Shown: positions 1-9,540 of the stretch, piece after piece
Numbering within the stretch: position 1 is the stretch's first letter
How the letters are laid out: each line of letters begins with the position of its first letter
DNA from: Saccharomycopsis fibuligera x Saccharomycopsis cf. fibuligera
Lineage: Eukaryota; Ascomycota; Saccharomycetes; Ascoideales; Saccharomycopsidaceae
Direction: 5' to 3'
Assembly: GCA_001936135.1 (NCBI GenBank)
Contig: CP012814.1
Location: 744,001 to 808,000 of the forward strand
DNA: 64,000 nucleotides
Position numbers and translations under genes: made by a program
Notes under the pieces: generated by a model
Told to the model about the DNA's origin: nothing
Databases searched by the model: none
The model's input: only the letters and a program-made list of their open reading frames with translations

Positions 1-638
1 GTGCGCTTGTTGAATCCGTGTGGTTTTTCTGTTTTTTTTAAGGCGCTCTGCGGATGCCCCCGTAATGCACGTTAATGCGTGTGCCGAACCACGTTATAAA
101 ATTGGGACACATTGCTTTATTCAGATGTATATTAAGCTTCTTTGGGAATACAACATGCATACCGCTTTAAGCATGAAATAAGCATGCCATCGTTTTTTCC
201 AAGAATCTAAGTATGCATGTTGAAAAAAAAAAAAAAAAAAAAAGCATTTGTGCTTGTCCCATTTAACACATTAATCAGCCTAGGAGTGTGGGATAAAGTT
301 ATAACCTGTACATCGATACCACTAAGTGCTGATACAATCCATTTGAATATGTCCTGAGTAAGTGCTTTAACCGAAACAATTGCATGCACAAACGTATTGG
401 AACAACAACAGTTATTTGAAGAAATACAGTCCTTTGTATCGCCAAGCGTAAATAGTGCCCTTAGTAATAAATGTGCATTTAGCATTTTGGGGGTTCCCAC
501 ACCGCGCCGGTGGCAGATACAAAGTTTACGAGACAAAAAACGAATCCGAAAACGAAGGCGGATGGCTGAGATCAAGAGAGGCCAATCTGGATAAGTTCAT
601 CACTGCACATCATTGTATCATTCCACCAACTGCCAAAT
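1..638. other. Upstream flank of BET4, mostly no recognised gene
   Basis: No recognised gene lies here. It holds an A-run near 223-243 and one weak minus-strand open frame (207-485, listed separately). The 3' part must contain the BET4 promoter, since its ATG is at 639. Confidence 0.5.
207..485 (-). CDS. Possible small hypothetical protein (about 92 aa)
   Basis: A minus-strand frame runs from an ATG at 485 to a stop at 207. The middle reads like globular protein (alternating hydrophobic residues around VHAIVSVKALTQDIF and WIVSALSGIDVQVITL), but the end runs through a poly-Phe stretch created by a genomic A-run, which is unusual for a real C-terminus. I recognise no family. It is divergent to BET4, with about 150 bases between the starts. 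It could be a decayed exon or chance. Confidence is low. Confidence 0.22.
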   Translation of the reverse strand: MLNAHLLLRALFTLGDTKDCISSNNCCCSNTFVHAIVSVKALTQDIFKWIVSALSGIDVQVITLSHTPRLINVLNGTSTNAFFFFFFFNMHT

Positions 639-1917
639 ATGGTATGTTTCCATTGAACGCTAATTTAATGTTTGGCGTCAAATTTGATATTACTATCTTA
701 CTATTTCAGTGTACGTTTTACTAACATTTTCTAGCACGGAGTCAAGAGGCAAAAGTACGATGCCGATTTACGAAAGCGTAAACTTCAAAAGGATGCTTCC
801 AAGATTGTACAGTACCGATCATTAACACAATCAGTCTTCGAAAAGGTATGTTCTAGTAGTTATGTGGTTTTGTTTTAAACTCAATGCTCATTCTAACAAT
901 TCTCAGCGCGAGAATAATGACTATAGTAGCGCCGCCTTTAATTTGACAGGCTCTATTTTGGACTTAAATCCTGAATTTTATACCATTTGGAACTACAGAA
1001 GAGAAATACTCACCAATGGTATTCTCAAGGACAAGTAAGTATCTCATTCTTCTTACAGGTACATACTTCACTATAGTATTCGTGTCTGTTAGTTCTCTTA
1101 CTAACTCATTAGAACACCGAAAGAAGCATCATTGATCTATGAAGATGAACTAAACTATACAATGGCTCAAATGAAGAAAGTGCCTAAATGTTATTGGGTC
1201 TGGAACCATAGAGTATGGTGCCTTAATAATAACCCATTAGTTAACTGGAATAGAGAACTTGCTATAGTATCCAAAATACTTGATATGGACGCTAGAAATT
1301 TTCATGGTTGGAGCTACAGAAGATTTATCATAAGTTCAATTGAAGAGCAAACAAGCCAATCGCAGTCCCCTTCCGAGTTTCAGTACACTACTAAACTCAT
1401 TAATAAAAATTTTTCCAACTATTCTGCTTTGCATAATCGAAGCCAACTTATTATCAAAATGTTTGCTGACCCATCCACCAAAAAGCAATCGCCTGAACTT
1501 GCGGAGCTCTTTTCATCAAAGCTCCATTTCTTAAAGAAGGAGCTTGACTATTTTAAAAATGCCATATATACAGACCCAGATGACCAGTCAGTGTGGCTAT
1601 ATTTGAACTGGTTACTCACTTCTGATTTTTTTCTTAGCGAAATCTCCGATCAAGAAGCGGTTACATTATTAACAGCACAAGCTGAAGAGATTAATGAGTT
1701 AAATGAAGCAGAAAAAGAAGACAACAATGGCGTTGATAATAAGTGGTGCTTGAAGATCAAATCGCAAATCCAGTTAGTGTTGTACAAAAAGTACACAAAG
1801 GACGAGAAGATCAAAACTAGCGTACTTGAGTCCATTGAACTATTGAAAAAAGCTGATCCAAAACGTCTAAATATGTATCTTGACATTGCTACAGATTTGG
1901 ACAAACTACTAGAATGA
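639..1917 (+). CDS. BET4: Rab geranylgeranyltransferase alpha subunit, four exons
   Basis: Alpha subunit of type II geranylgeranyltransferase, which with the BET2 beta subunit prenylates Rab GTPases (Ypt1, Sec4) delivered by the escort protein MRS6. Exons are 639-641, 735-845, 907-1034 and 1113-1917, giving about 348 aa. The first exon is only the ATG, followed by a GTATGT donor; exon 2 continues HGVKRQKYD, the conserved alpha-subunit opening. Exon 3 gives LNPEFYTIWNYRREIL and exon 4 CYWVWNHRVWCL, both PPTA repeats; NFHGWSYRRF is another. Branch points CTAAC or TACTAAC lie 7-10 bases before each acceptor. The last intron starts GTAAGT. All three splice phases keep the frame. Family and exon structure are well supported. 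The tiny first exon is inferred from the donor and family start. Confidence 0.9.
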
Positions 1918-2008
1918 TTACTTATGTATATGTATATTAATGCTAGCACAGTGCAATTTCACCAAAAATAATACATAAAACAAAATGAAAAAGAATGAAA
2001 AATTGTAC

Positions 2009-5000
2009 TCAGTAAATAAATTCGTCTTCTCTCAAAACGCAATCCTTCTCCTTAAGCCCAGTCAAGTACTCGCCCCACGAGTCGTCACCGTTCTTCAAAC
2101 ACTCATAATCACCCACTAAGATCAAACCATACCGAGCTCTAGTTAATGCCACATTTAATCTTCTTTGGTCTCTAACAAATCCAATATTGTTCTCGTTATT
2201 TGATCGAACAGTAGAGAAAATAATAAAGTCCTTTTCACGACCTTGGAAAGCATCAATGGAAGCAACCAACAATCCAGAAATTTTGTTGATCTTGACCGTC
2301 TTGTTATCAGTGAAAATATCGTCTCTATCAACCTCAACTTGAATTTGTTCTTGTGATGGGTTAATTTGCGCATCGCCGGCGATCCAATCAGATAACACAT
2401 CACGTTGAGCTCTATATGGAGTAATAATACCAATGTTTTCTCTATCTATACCTTTTTCGAAAACTAATGTCTTCAACACTTTAATAACCCGAACCACTTC
2501 ACCCAAGTTTTGGTAAGAGTATCCGGCTGACTTTTGGTATCTTTGGATACCCTTCTTGAAATGATTGGAAACCGTACTTTCTGGATCTTTTTTATTAGTG
2601 TCCCAGAACAATAATGGCTTGCTGACCAATGGATGGGTTCTGTCTTGTCCCGAAACACCGTCAACAAGCAAGTTGTTGTAAAATCTCTTTCTAGGGAATT
2701 CAGAAATTGCAGGATGCATTCTGTACTGAGTGTCCAACATGTGTGGTTCTTTAAAAGTACCATTGACAATAATTCTTTCGAAAAGAGAAAGCTCCAAGTT
2801 GCTGACTTTGGAAAAAGAACTGAGTTGCTTTTGATCACCAACTAAAACCACTTTTTTCACATTTGGCATAGACAATGGGATCAAAGTGGCTGGTTCTGAA
2901 GATTGTGTACTTTCATCCATAATAATCACTGGCATCTTGTCCACAGATTTGAGCTGGTTGGATCCGGCGACAACAGTAGTAGTAAAGATGACTTTCGCAT
3001 TAGCAATAAGCTTTTCAGAAGCTCTGGATTGAGAAGACATCAATTTCTTAAATTGATTTTGTGATACTGGCATATTCATAATGAATGATTTTTTCACCTG
3101 CTTCATATCTTCGGATAAAATCAGTTCTACTTTATGATGTAGGCAAATCCCGCCAAGCAAATGATCTTGCTTGTACTCTTTCTCTTTATCAATGGAAACA
3201 ATTCTCAACAAATCTCTAGCATGTGTTGGGAGCAATTTTTCAGCAATATTATCAATAGCAATATTGGAAGCAGCCACCACCAAGATTGGAAAAGTGTGGT
3301 ATTTCTCCAACAACTGCAAAATCATTTCCACAATAACCGAGGTCTTACCAGTACCAGGAGGCCCTTGAAGCACGGTGATGGAATTATTCAAGGTGGCTTG
3401 AATAGCCTTCTTTTGTGATTCATTCAATGTTGGCTTAGTATACTCGACATAATTATTGAACTTGACCTGTCTGATTGGCGTATGGCCCAAAAGCATCAGG
3501 ATGAATTCTGGATTATTCAAATTGGACATGGCAAACATAATTCTAGTGGCGGTGGCGCTGCATGGCAAAATATTGAAATCAGTGAAATCAGTGACGTTAG
3601 TAGGCAACGGTTCAGTACACCATGGATACAAGATGATTTTAAGCAAAATGATCTTTCCCTCGTATTCTTTGGTAGACTTCACTTTAACCGCATCAACATA
3701 GCCGTACCAAATTTTATCCAAGCCTTGATTCAAGATGAAACCTTGATCCATGCTAAATGGTGACTTCCGAATAGCTTGCATCTTTGGAGTTAATCTAGCT
3801 TCCATTTCTTCTTTATAGTTGAATACAGCACCAAAACCGTTCTTATTTGGTTCTTTAGACTTTTTGTCCCACCGCTCAATGTAGAACTTCTCAATTGGAT
3901 TATTTTCATAGAGCTCCTCAAGATATAAACTGTAACACATTTCACGGAAATATTCATTCAAATCGCTATACTTGAGTTTCTTTGGTTGTTTGGCAACGTA
4001 TTCAACAAGCAACTCCAAGTTACGTGAAACTGATTCTGGATTGTAAGTTTCGTGTCTGAAATCCTTTCTTCCCTTTTTGGCAGGTAGTTGTTTTTTCTCC
4101 TTCTTTTCTTTTGGCTGTTTCTCCTTCTTTTCCTTTGGCTGTTTCTCCTTCTTTTCCTTTGGCTGTTTCTCCTTCTTTTCCTTTGGCTGTTTCTCCTTCT
4201 TTTCTTTTGGTTGTTTCTCTTTCTGCTCTTTTGGTTGCTTTTCTTTCTGTTCTTTTGGCTGCTTTTCTTTCTTTTCCTTTGGCTGTTTGTCCTTTTTGAC
4301 CTTTGGTGGCTTGTCCTTCTTTCCGTTGGAGTTTTTAGATTGAGGAGCTATAGCGGGCTGTGCTCCTTGGAAATTAGAGTATCCATTAAAACCAGGTTGT
4401 TTATATTGAGGAGCGCTATTTTGTGGAAAGTTATTTTGTGGGAAACCACTTTGCGGAAAGCCGTTGGAAATGTTGTTTGGGAAAGTTGCAGGACCATGAT
4501 TATTTGGATAAAATTGTCTATTTGGTGGTTGAGAATTGTTTTGCTGCAACGACATGTGGGCGAATTGCTGAAACATTTGGCTTTGGCTTTGCAATGGTGG
4601 ATTATTAAATGCTTGTGAATTTTGATACTGAATAGCAGAACTTTGGGGGTACGCTTGGTTTGGATAAATACCTTGATTACTCAAATTTCCAGTAATCGGT
4701 TGACTGACATTTTGATGCATTGAATCTTGGACTGGTGCTTGAGTAAATTCAGGGGAAATTTCCTGTTTTGGCTCTGCAGCCAGTGGTGTGGTTGTACCTT
4801 TGGTGCTTTTTTCCAAGTTTTCAATACTCAAAACAGGAAAACTGTCAGTATTACTGATTGATTTACTTTGATCAGTCTCTTGATCATTGACGAACTTACT
4901 ATCACCAAATCTTTCTCCTCTGTTTGCATCTCTAATATTGCCTCGGCTACTTCCCCTTGCACTTCCTCTACTGCTTCCTCTTCCTCCTCTAGATACTCCT

Positions 5001-5719
5001 CTTGCACCTCTGGAACCTCCTCTTGCACCTCCTCTGAAACCCCCTCTTGAGCCTCCTCTTGAGCCTCCTCTTGAGCCTCCTCTTGAGCCTCCTCTGGAAC
5101 CTCCTCTGCCTCCACGTTTGCCGCCTCTTCCAAATTTTCTTCTGCCAACCTTTCTTGTTCTACCACCACCGCGTTTTCCGCCTCCTCTGCCACGGCCAGC
5201 AAATTTGCCTCTTTCGCTTTGCGGCACTTTTTCTTTAATACCCAACACACTCAACAAGAAAGTATCAGAACTCTCTGGCTCGAATTCCAAATTGGAATCA
5301 TTTTTGTAATTTTGCATACACTCATCGCACACAACGAAATTGTTTGATATGTAAACTTCTGGATTCTTGGACTTGCCCAAGTTTAAATTGCTATCGTTTC
5401 CACAGTCAATACATTCAATATCACGAAAAGTAGCATACTGAGGAAACTTGTGGAAAATCAGACCATTGGCAGTAGTATGCTGAATTGATGGACGATCTTT
5501 TTCCTTAGCGAAACAGTCTTGACACACAAGAATCATATCTGTGCCGCCGTAACGTGCGAGCACCAACTGATGGATGTTGTTGTCGTTGCAGGATTCACAT
5601 TGGAGCACTTCACCTGTTGCGGTATAGCTGATGGTCTTGTGTCTGGTAGACGAGACGTGCTTCAGCATCTCCTGTTCAGGGAGCGTGCTGGAGCATGTCA
5701 AGCAAGTATACTCTGGCAT
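2009..5719 (-). CDS. ECM32: UPF1-like SF1 helicase, ECM32/MTT1 family
   Basis: Cytoplasmic DNA/RNA helicase of the UPF1 superfamily; the yeast homologue interacts with translation release factors and affects termination. I start it at the ATG at 5719 (MPEYTCLTCSS); the longer frame begins at a non-ATG codon. The 1236 aa hold N-terminal paired CxxC zinc clusters (first about 120 residues), an RGG/RGS-rich stretch at about 170-270, a Q/N/P-rich linker, and a tandem lysine-rich region at about 470-545 with unit KEKKEKQP. The helicase core has motif I GPPGTGKT near residue 784, motif II DEST near 935, GDQKQL, QYRMHP and ALTRAR. Both the RGG block and the charged repeat are larger than I recall for S. 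cerevisiae ECM32. Convergent with BET4 (91 bases apart) and divergent from GOR1. Confidence 0.9.
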   Translation of the reverse strand: MPEYTCLTCSSTLPEQEMLKHVSSTRHKTISYTATGEVLQCESCNDNNIHQLVLARYGGTDMILVCQDCFAKEKDRPSIQHTTANGLIFHKFPQYATFRDIECIDCGNDSNLNLGKSKNPEVYISNNFVVCDECMQNYKNDSNLEFEPESSDTFLLSVLGIKEKVPQSERGKFAGRGRGGGKRGGGRTRKVGRRKFGRGGKRGGRGGSRGGSRGGSRGGSRGGSRGGFRGGARGGSRGARGVSRGGRGSSRGSARGSSRGNIRDANRGERFGDSKFVNDQETDQSKSISNTDSFPVLSIENLEKSTKGTTTPLAAEPKQEISPEFTQAPVQDSMHQNVSQPITGNLSNQGIYPNQAYPQSSAIQYQNSQAFNNPPLQSQSQMFQQFAHMSLQQNNSQPPNRQFYPNNHGPATFPNNISNGFPQSGFPQNNFPQNSAPQYKQPGFNGYSNFQGAQPAIAPQSKNSNGKKDKPPKVKKDKQPKEKKEKQPKEQKEKQPKEQKEKQPKEKKEKQPKEKKEKQPKEKKEKQPKEKKEKQPKEKKEKKQLPAKKGRKDFRHETYNPESVSRNLELLVEYVAKQPKKLKYSDLNEYFREMCYSLYLEELYENNPIEKFYIERWDKKSKEPNKNGFGAVFNYKEEMEARLTPKMQAIRKSPFSMDQGFILNQGLDKIWYGYVDAVKVKSTKEYEGKIILLKIILYPWCTEPLPTNVTDFTDFNILPCSATATRIMFAMSNLNNPEFILMLLGHTPIRQVKFNNYVEYTKPTLNESQKKAIQATLNNSITVLQGPPGTGKTSVIVEMILQLLEKYHTFPILVVAASNIAIDNIAEKLLPTHARDLLRIVSIDKEKEYKQDHLLGGICLHHKVELILSEDMKQVKKSFIMNMPVSQNQFKKLMSSQSRASEKLIANAKVIFTTTVVAGSNQLKSVDKMPVIIMDESTQSSEPATLIPLSMPNVKKVVLVGDQKQLSSFSKVSNLELSLFERIIVNGTFKEPHMLDTQYRMHPAISEFPRKRFYNNLLVDGVSGQDRTHPLVSKPLLFWDTNKKDPESTVSNHFKKGIQRYQKSAGYSYQNLGEVVRVIKVLKTLVFEKGIDRENIGIITPYRAQRDVLSDWIAGDAQINPSQEQIQVEVDRDDIFTDNKTVKINKISGLLVASIDAFQGREKDFIIFSTVRSNNENNIGFVRDQRRLNVALTRARYGLILVGDYECLKNGDDSWGEYLTGLKEKDCVLREDEFIY
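4085..4310 (-). repeat. 24-bp coding minisatellite in ECM32
   Basis: Roughly eight to nine tandem copies of a 24-base unit encode KEKKEKQP or close variants (KEQKEKQP). Changes between units are mostly third-position or K-to-Q. The repeat is in frame and keeps its frame at any copy number, so length differences between strains are expected. Confidence 0.85.
4910..5200 (-). repeat. RGG/RGS repeat block in ECM32
   Basis: Codes for tandem Gly-Arg rich units (SRGG, GRGG, RGGFRGG), a typical RNA-binding and arginine-methylation region, between the N-terminal zinc clusters and the Q-rich linker. Confidence 0.8.
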
Positions 5720-6192
5720 TGTAAATGGGTGGGTGTGCGCTTGCTTGATCAATACTTTGTATGCTCTGGTCTGTACTGCACTGTTCTTCAGTTCTCGTGT
5801 ATCTGTCTATCAGTCAATCTATCAATCTATCTCCGTGAGCATGTTCAAATTCACTTTTGCCATTTTCTGAAAAAAAAAAAAAAAAAAAAAAAAAAGGAAA
5901 GAAAACTCCGAGCCCTCGGTACACGCAACCGGAGCGGCCGTCGGTGTTCGCCGGTTGGACGGTTGGCCGGTTGGCTGGTTGGCTGGTTGATAAGCGATCG
6001 ATCGACTCCACGCAGCACTGGAGACGGAGACGGAGACGTGTTGACACATTACTCTCACCGATCGTCATCAGCGGCCTTAATTAGTATCAGAGCTTCCTTA
6101 TCGTTTTCTGCTTTCGAAGGAAAACTATAAGTACTGTACTTTTTGCTCTTGTTGTTTTTCTCTACCTCCAATTACCTACTCACTCACTCATA
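5720..6192. promoter_or_regulatory. Divergent promoter ECM32 / GOR1
   Basis: Intergenic. It contains a 26-base A-run (5870-5895) and short imperfect GGTTGGCT repeats at about 5951-5988. Both genes start at its edges and read outwards. Confidence 0.55.
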
Positions 6193-7296
6193 ATGATTAC
6201 TCAATTGGCTAAACAAACTTTTGCCAGAACCATGAGCACCGCAACCTCCACTCAATCATTGCCAAAAGTCCTTAGAATCGGACCAATCAAGTATGCCCAT
6301 CGTGCCTGGGACGACGTGCAACAAACTCAGCGCGCCGAGGTGCTTGACTTGCCCATTGGCCCAAATTATGGCCGGGCTGAATTCATCAACGATTTGCAGA
6401 ATAACCCACAATATCAAGATATTCAAGTGATTTCTAGAGACTTGGAAACCAAGAGATATGTGGGGCTATTCGATGAAGAATTGGTTTCATTTTTCCCGCA
6501 AAGTGTCAAAGCAGTGGTTCATCGGGCCGCTGGATATGATCAAGTGGACGTTGAGGCGTTGAGTAAGCGCAAGATTCAGCTTTCTAATACTCCAGACCTT
6601 GTTAGTAATGCTACTGCCGATACTCATGTTTTCTTGTTAATCAGTGCTCTTCGTAATTTTCAACTTTCTCATGATAACTTGATGGCTGGTCAATGGCCTA
6701 AAGTCGGTGGTTCATTGGGTGCTGGCACTCCTGAAGGACATGATCCAGAAGGTAAAACCGTGGGTATTTTGGGTAACGGAAAGATTGGTAGAGCCATTAT
6801 GCATAGATTGAAACCTTTTGGATTCAGCAAGTTTATTTATCATAATCGTCGCCAGCTTAGTCCTGAATTAGAAGCCGGTGCCACTTATGTACAGTTTGAC
6901 GAATTGCTCGCTCAGTCTGATATCATTTCCATCAACTTGCCATTGAATAGCAGCACCAAGCATATTATCAATGCTGAAGCCATCGCTAAGATGAAGGATG
7001 GTGTGGTTATTATTAATACCGCTAGAGGCGCAGTTATCGATGAATTGCTGTTGATTGAAGCATTGAAAAATGGTAAAGTGTTTGCCGCTGGGATGGATGT
7101 CTTTGAAAATGAGCCATTTGGAGTGAATCAAGAATTGATCAATTTGCCTAATGTAGTTAGTTTGCCACATATGGGTACACATACCATCGAAACCATCAAG
7201 AAGATGGAAGAGTTTGTGGTTCAAAATATCTTGACGTTTATCGATACGGGCAAAGTCAAGACCATTGTTCCAGAGCAGCAATCAGTGGAATTTTAG
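6193..7296 (+). CDS. GOR1: Glyoxylate/hydroxyacid reductase (D-isomer 2-hydroxyacid dehydrogenase)
   Basis: NAD(P)-dependent reductase that turns glyoxylate into glycolate. The 367 aa carry the Rossmann motif GILGNGKIGRA, the catalytic Arg in NTARGAVID, Glu in DVFENEP and His in LPHMGTHT. The stretch PDLVSNATADTHVFLL matches the yeast GOR1 family closely, so this assignment is firmer than for a generic family member. The first 13 residues (MITQLAKQTFART) have no acidic residue and resemble a short mitochondrial targeting sequence; a second in-frame Met (MSTATST) follows at residue 14. The family member in S. cerevisiae is about 350 aa without this leader. Convergent with GCV1. Confidence 0.9.
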   Translation: MITQLAKQTFARTMSTATSTQSLPKVLRIGPIKYAHRAWDDVQQTQRAEVLDLPIGPNYGRAEFINDLQNNPQYQDIQVISRDLETKRYVGLFDEELVSFFPQSVKAVVHRAAGYDQVDVEALSKRKIQLSNTPDLVSNATADTHVFLLISALRNFQLSHDNLMAGQWPKVGGSLGAGTPEGHDPEGKTVGILGNGKIGRAIMHRLKPFGFSKFIYHNRRQLSPELEAGATYVQFDELLAQSDIISINLPLNSSTKHIINAEAIAKMKDGVVIINTARGAVIDELLLIEALKNGKVFAAGMDVFENEPFGVNQELINLPNVVSLPHMGTHTIETIKKMEEFVVQNILTFIDTGKVKTIVPEQQSVEF

Positions 7297-7778
7297 AAAG
7301 GTTGGTAGATTTATAGCTATATAGATACAAGAGCTCAACATAACTACGTTTGATAATATTACACGCAGGTATCTGCGTTTTGTTTAACCTTCATTAATTT
7401 TCTCAAGTACAAATGTCTACAGTTTCAATGAACCTCGGAGAAATTGCTTCTTAGTCAACTCAGGGGTATTCATCCTCAATCACAAATATTGCTTTTGTCT
7501 TCTTTTTTTGGTGTTAGACAAGCTTTGGTACGAACAGCACTCACCATTGCCTTGTATTGACTGGCTGCTTAACGTGTTTTTCACTTTTTTTTTTTTTTTT
7601 CACTGTCGTGCAGCCCCTTTGGTCCGAGCACGAGCACGAGCACGAGCGCAGAACTGTGCATTGAGAATCCATGCAACATTGTACAACATCAAGCCATGTC
7701 TTGGAGTGATACAACCAAAGACTTCTATATTAATAAGTAATACAATTGTTCGTATGTACCTCTTCTCATATTTCCAAG
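7297..7778. other. Convergent intergenic GOR1 / GCV1
   Basis: No gene seen. It holds a T-run (about 7585-7600) and four CGAGCA-type hexamers at about 7627-7651. It must contain the 3' ends of both flanking genes. Confidence 0.5.
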
Positions 7779-9002
7779 CTACCCTCTGTAGAAATTAGCA
7801 GGCACAAGCGGCAACTTCTTTATCTTACTTTCAACAAAGTTCTTTCTCACCTGAATCACCACGTCAGTTTCCTTCTTATTGTATGGCATCTTAACATAAC
7901 CTTGGCCAATATTGATTTTCTTACCGCTAGAATGGCTTAGCGATGGAGATTGGGATCCAGAAGTAACAAACCCAACTTGTTTCAATTTACCATCTGCGGC
8001 ATCATCTTTAACATAGATTATGGATCCTGTTCTTGCAGCAGCGCCGTTTTCATATTCAAATCCAATTCTCTTATATGGCACTTTACTCTTATCTTTAAGC
8101 TGTGCAAGGATCTTTTCAGCACCGTTGAAGTTGGCGGTTTCTGGTGAGCGACGAGATTTGGAAACGATCCAATTCAAACTAGCTTCAATTGGAGTAATGG
8201 TTTCACTCAACTCATTGCCATAAAGACACATGCCACCTTCAAGTCTAAGGGAATCTCTTGCGGCAAGGCCAATTGGCTGGACTTCCAGATTACTGTTATC
8301 CAAAATTTGTTGTACCAACTCATTGGCGTATTCGGGGTTCGGAATCGATAATTCAAATCCATCCTCACCAGTGTAACCAGTTCTTGAAACAAGCAACCCA
8401 TTACTGTTGGCATTATTGAAAGTTTCAGTAAACCCTTTGCCAACTACTTTGTCGCCATTCTCGTAAAAGAAATGTTGCCCAAAAAAAACTTTCTTAAGAT
8501 CAGTGTTGAGAAACTTGGACAAATGGATATGAGCCGATGGACCTTGCAATGCAACTAGCGCTTTTTTGAAATTAGAATATTGTAAGCCGTGGTTACCATT
8601 TTGATAACTATTCAATGATTCGTTGATGAATTCGCTAACTTTCTCCGAAGTTGCCCCGTTACTGACAAAATAAATCTGGTCATCAGCAACCTTGGTAATG
8701 ATGGTATCGTCAATGACCCCGCCCCCTAAATTCAAGAATGCAGATAAGTGAGAAGATCCTTTTGGAATAGCCGCAATATCGGTAGGAATCAAAGTTTGCA
8801 AGAATTCGATAGCTTGAGCACCAACGAGTTTGTGCTGGAGCATATGGCTGACGTCGAAAAAACCGGCTTTCGATCTAACATGGAGATGGGACTCGATGTG
8901 GGATTGGGCTGGGTAGGAGATTGGAAGCAAATAGTCGGCATAATTGACAAGCTTACCGCCGAGCTTAGTGTGGAGGCCATAGAAAGGGGTCTTGAGAGAC
9001 AT
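7779..9002 (-). CDS. GCV1: Aminomethyltransferase, T protein of the glycine cleavage system
   Basis: Takes the aminomethyl group from the lipoyl H protein to tetrahydrofolate, releasing ammonia and methylene-THF, in the mitochondrial matrix. The 407 aa show SHIESHLHVRSKAGFFDVSH at the N-terminus, SRTGYTGEDGFELSIP in the folate domain and PIGLAARDSLRLEGGMCLYG, all hallmark T-protein segments. The ATG at 9002 gives MSLKTPFYGLHTKLGGKL and starts almost at the first conserved block, without the usual cleavable presequence. In frame upstream there are about 28 open codons but no ATG, and I found no donor-acceptor pair that would add a leader exon. Confidence 0.92.
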   Translation of the reverse strand: MSLKTPFYGLHTKLGGKLVNYADYLLPISYPAQSHIESHLHVRSKAGFFDVSHMLQHKLVGAQAIEFLQTLIPTDIAAIPKGSSHLSAFLNLGGGVIDDTIITKVADDQIYFVSNGATSEKVSEFINESLNSYQNGNHGLQYSNFKKALVALQGPSAHIHLSKFLNTDLKKVFFGQHFFYENGDKVVGKGFTETFNNANSNGLLVSRTGYTGEDGFELSIPNPEYANELVQQILDNSNLEVQPIGLAARDSLRLEGGMCLYGNELSETITPIEASLNWIVSKSRRSPETANFNGAEKILAQLKDKSKVPYKRIGFEYENGAAARTGSIIYVKDDAADGKLKQVGFVTSGSQSPSLSHSSGKKINIGQGYVKMPYNKKETDVVIQVRKNFVESKIKKLPLVPANFYRG

Positions 9003-9540
9003 TGTGATTGTAGTTGTGGTTTTAGTTGCGGTTCCTATGACTGATGACCAACAATAAGTGCTGGCTCCAAAATGACAAAAAAATTTTCAGCAAAAGAGTA
9101 AGAAAGAAAAGAGCACACTAAATAACGATGGCCATGGATGAGTCTTTGATGTTGTAGTACTGGCTACTGATAGTGCGGCGGTGGTTCGAGATTTCTTTTT
9201 TGACTCGGGCCACATGTGCTTATGTAATACGCTCCCGGGCAGAGTCATTTTACTTAGAGCACTCGTTGTGGTGTCCGCAACCCAAGTGACGCATCACATC
9301 AAAAGCCCTTTCAACATGAACCAAACAAACAATAACCAGCAAGCATAAAACACCATAAGTCACAAGTATTCTTAGCAATGACTCGTAGCATGGGCACTGG
9401 TGCATACAGCAGCCCTCTTCCCAGTCCATATAAATCCGACCAATATTCGTAGCCATTGTAGCCAGATGTTACTTTCTTGTACTCCACAAAAAGTACCTTC
9501 ACAACCCTATTTCATCTCTACCTTTTTACTATCCATCAAT
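9003..9540. promoter_or_regulatory. Divergent promoter GCV1 / four-TM gene
   Basis: Intergenic. A TATA-like CATATAAAT lies at about 9427-9435, roughly 110 bases before the ATG chosen for the downstream gene. Confidence 0.45.

Noticed and set aside
4088-4618. Long plus-strand Leu/Phe-rich frame (176 codons)
   Set aside because: Antisense shadow of the KEKKEKQP repeat and Q-rich linker of ECM32; composition is dictated by the repeat.
5519-6130. Plus-strand 203-codon frame across the ECM32 start
   Set aside because: Overlaps ECM32 antisense and runs through the A-run; no protein features.
9400-9540. GTG-started extension of the four-TM gene
   Set aside because: Lies over the TATA-like sequence; ATG starts at 9466 or 9541 are more credible.
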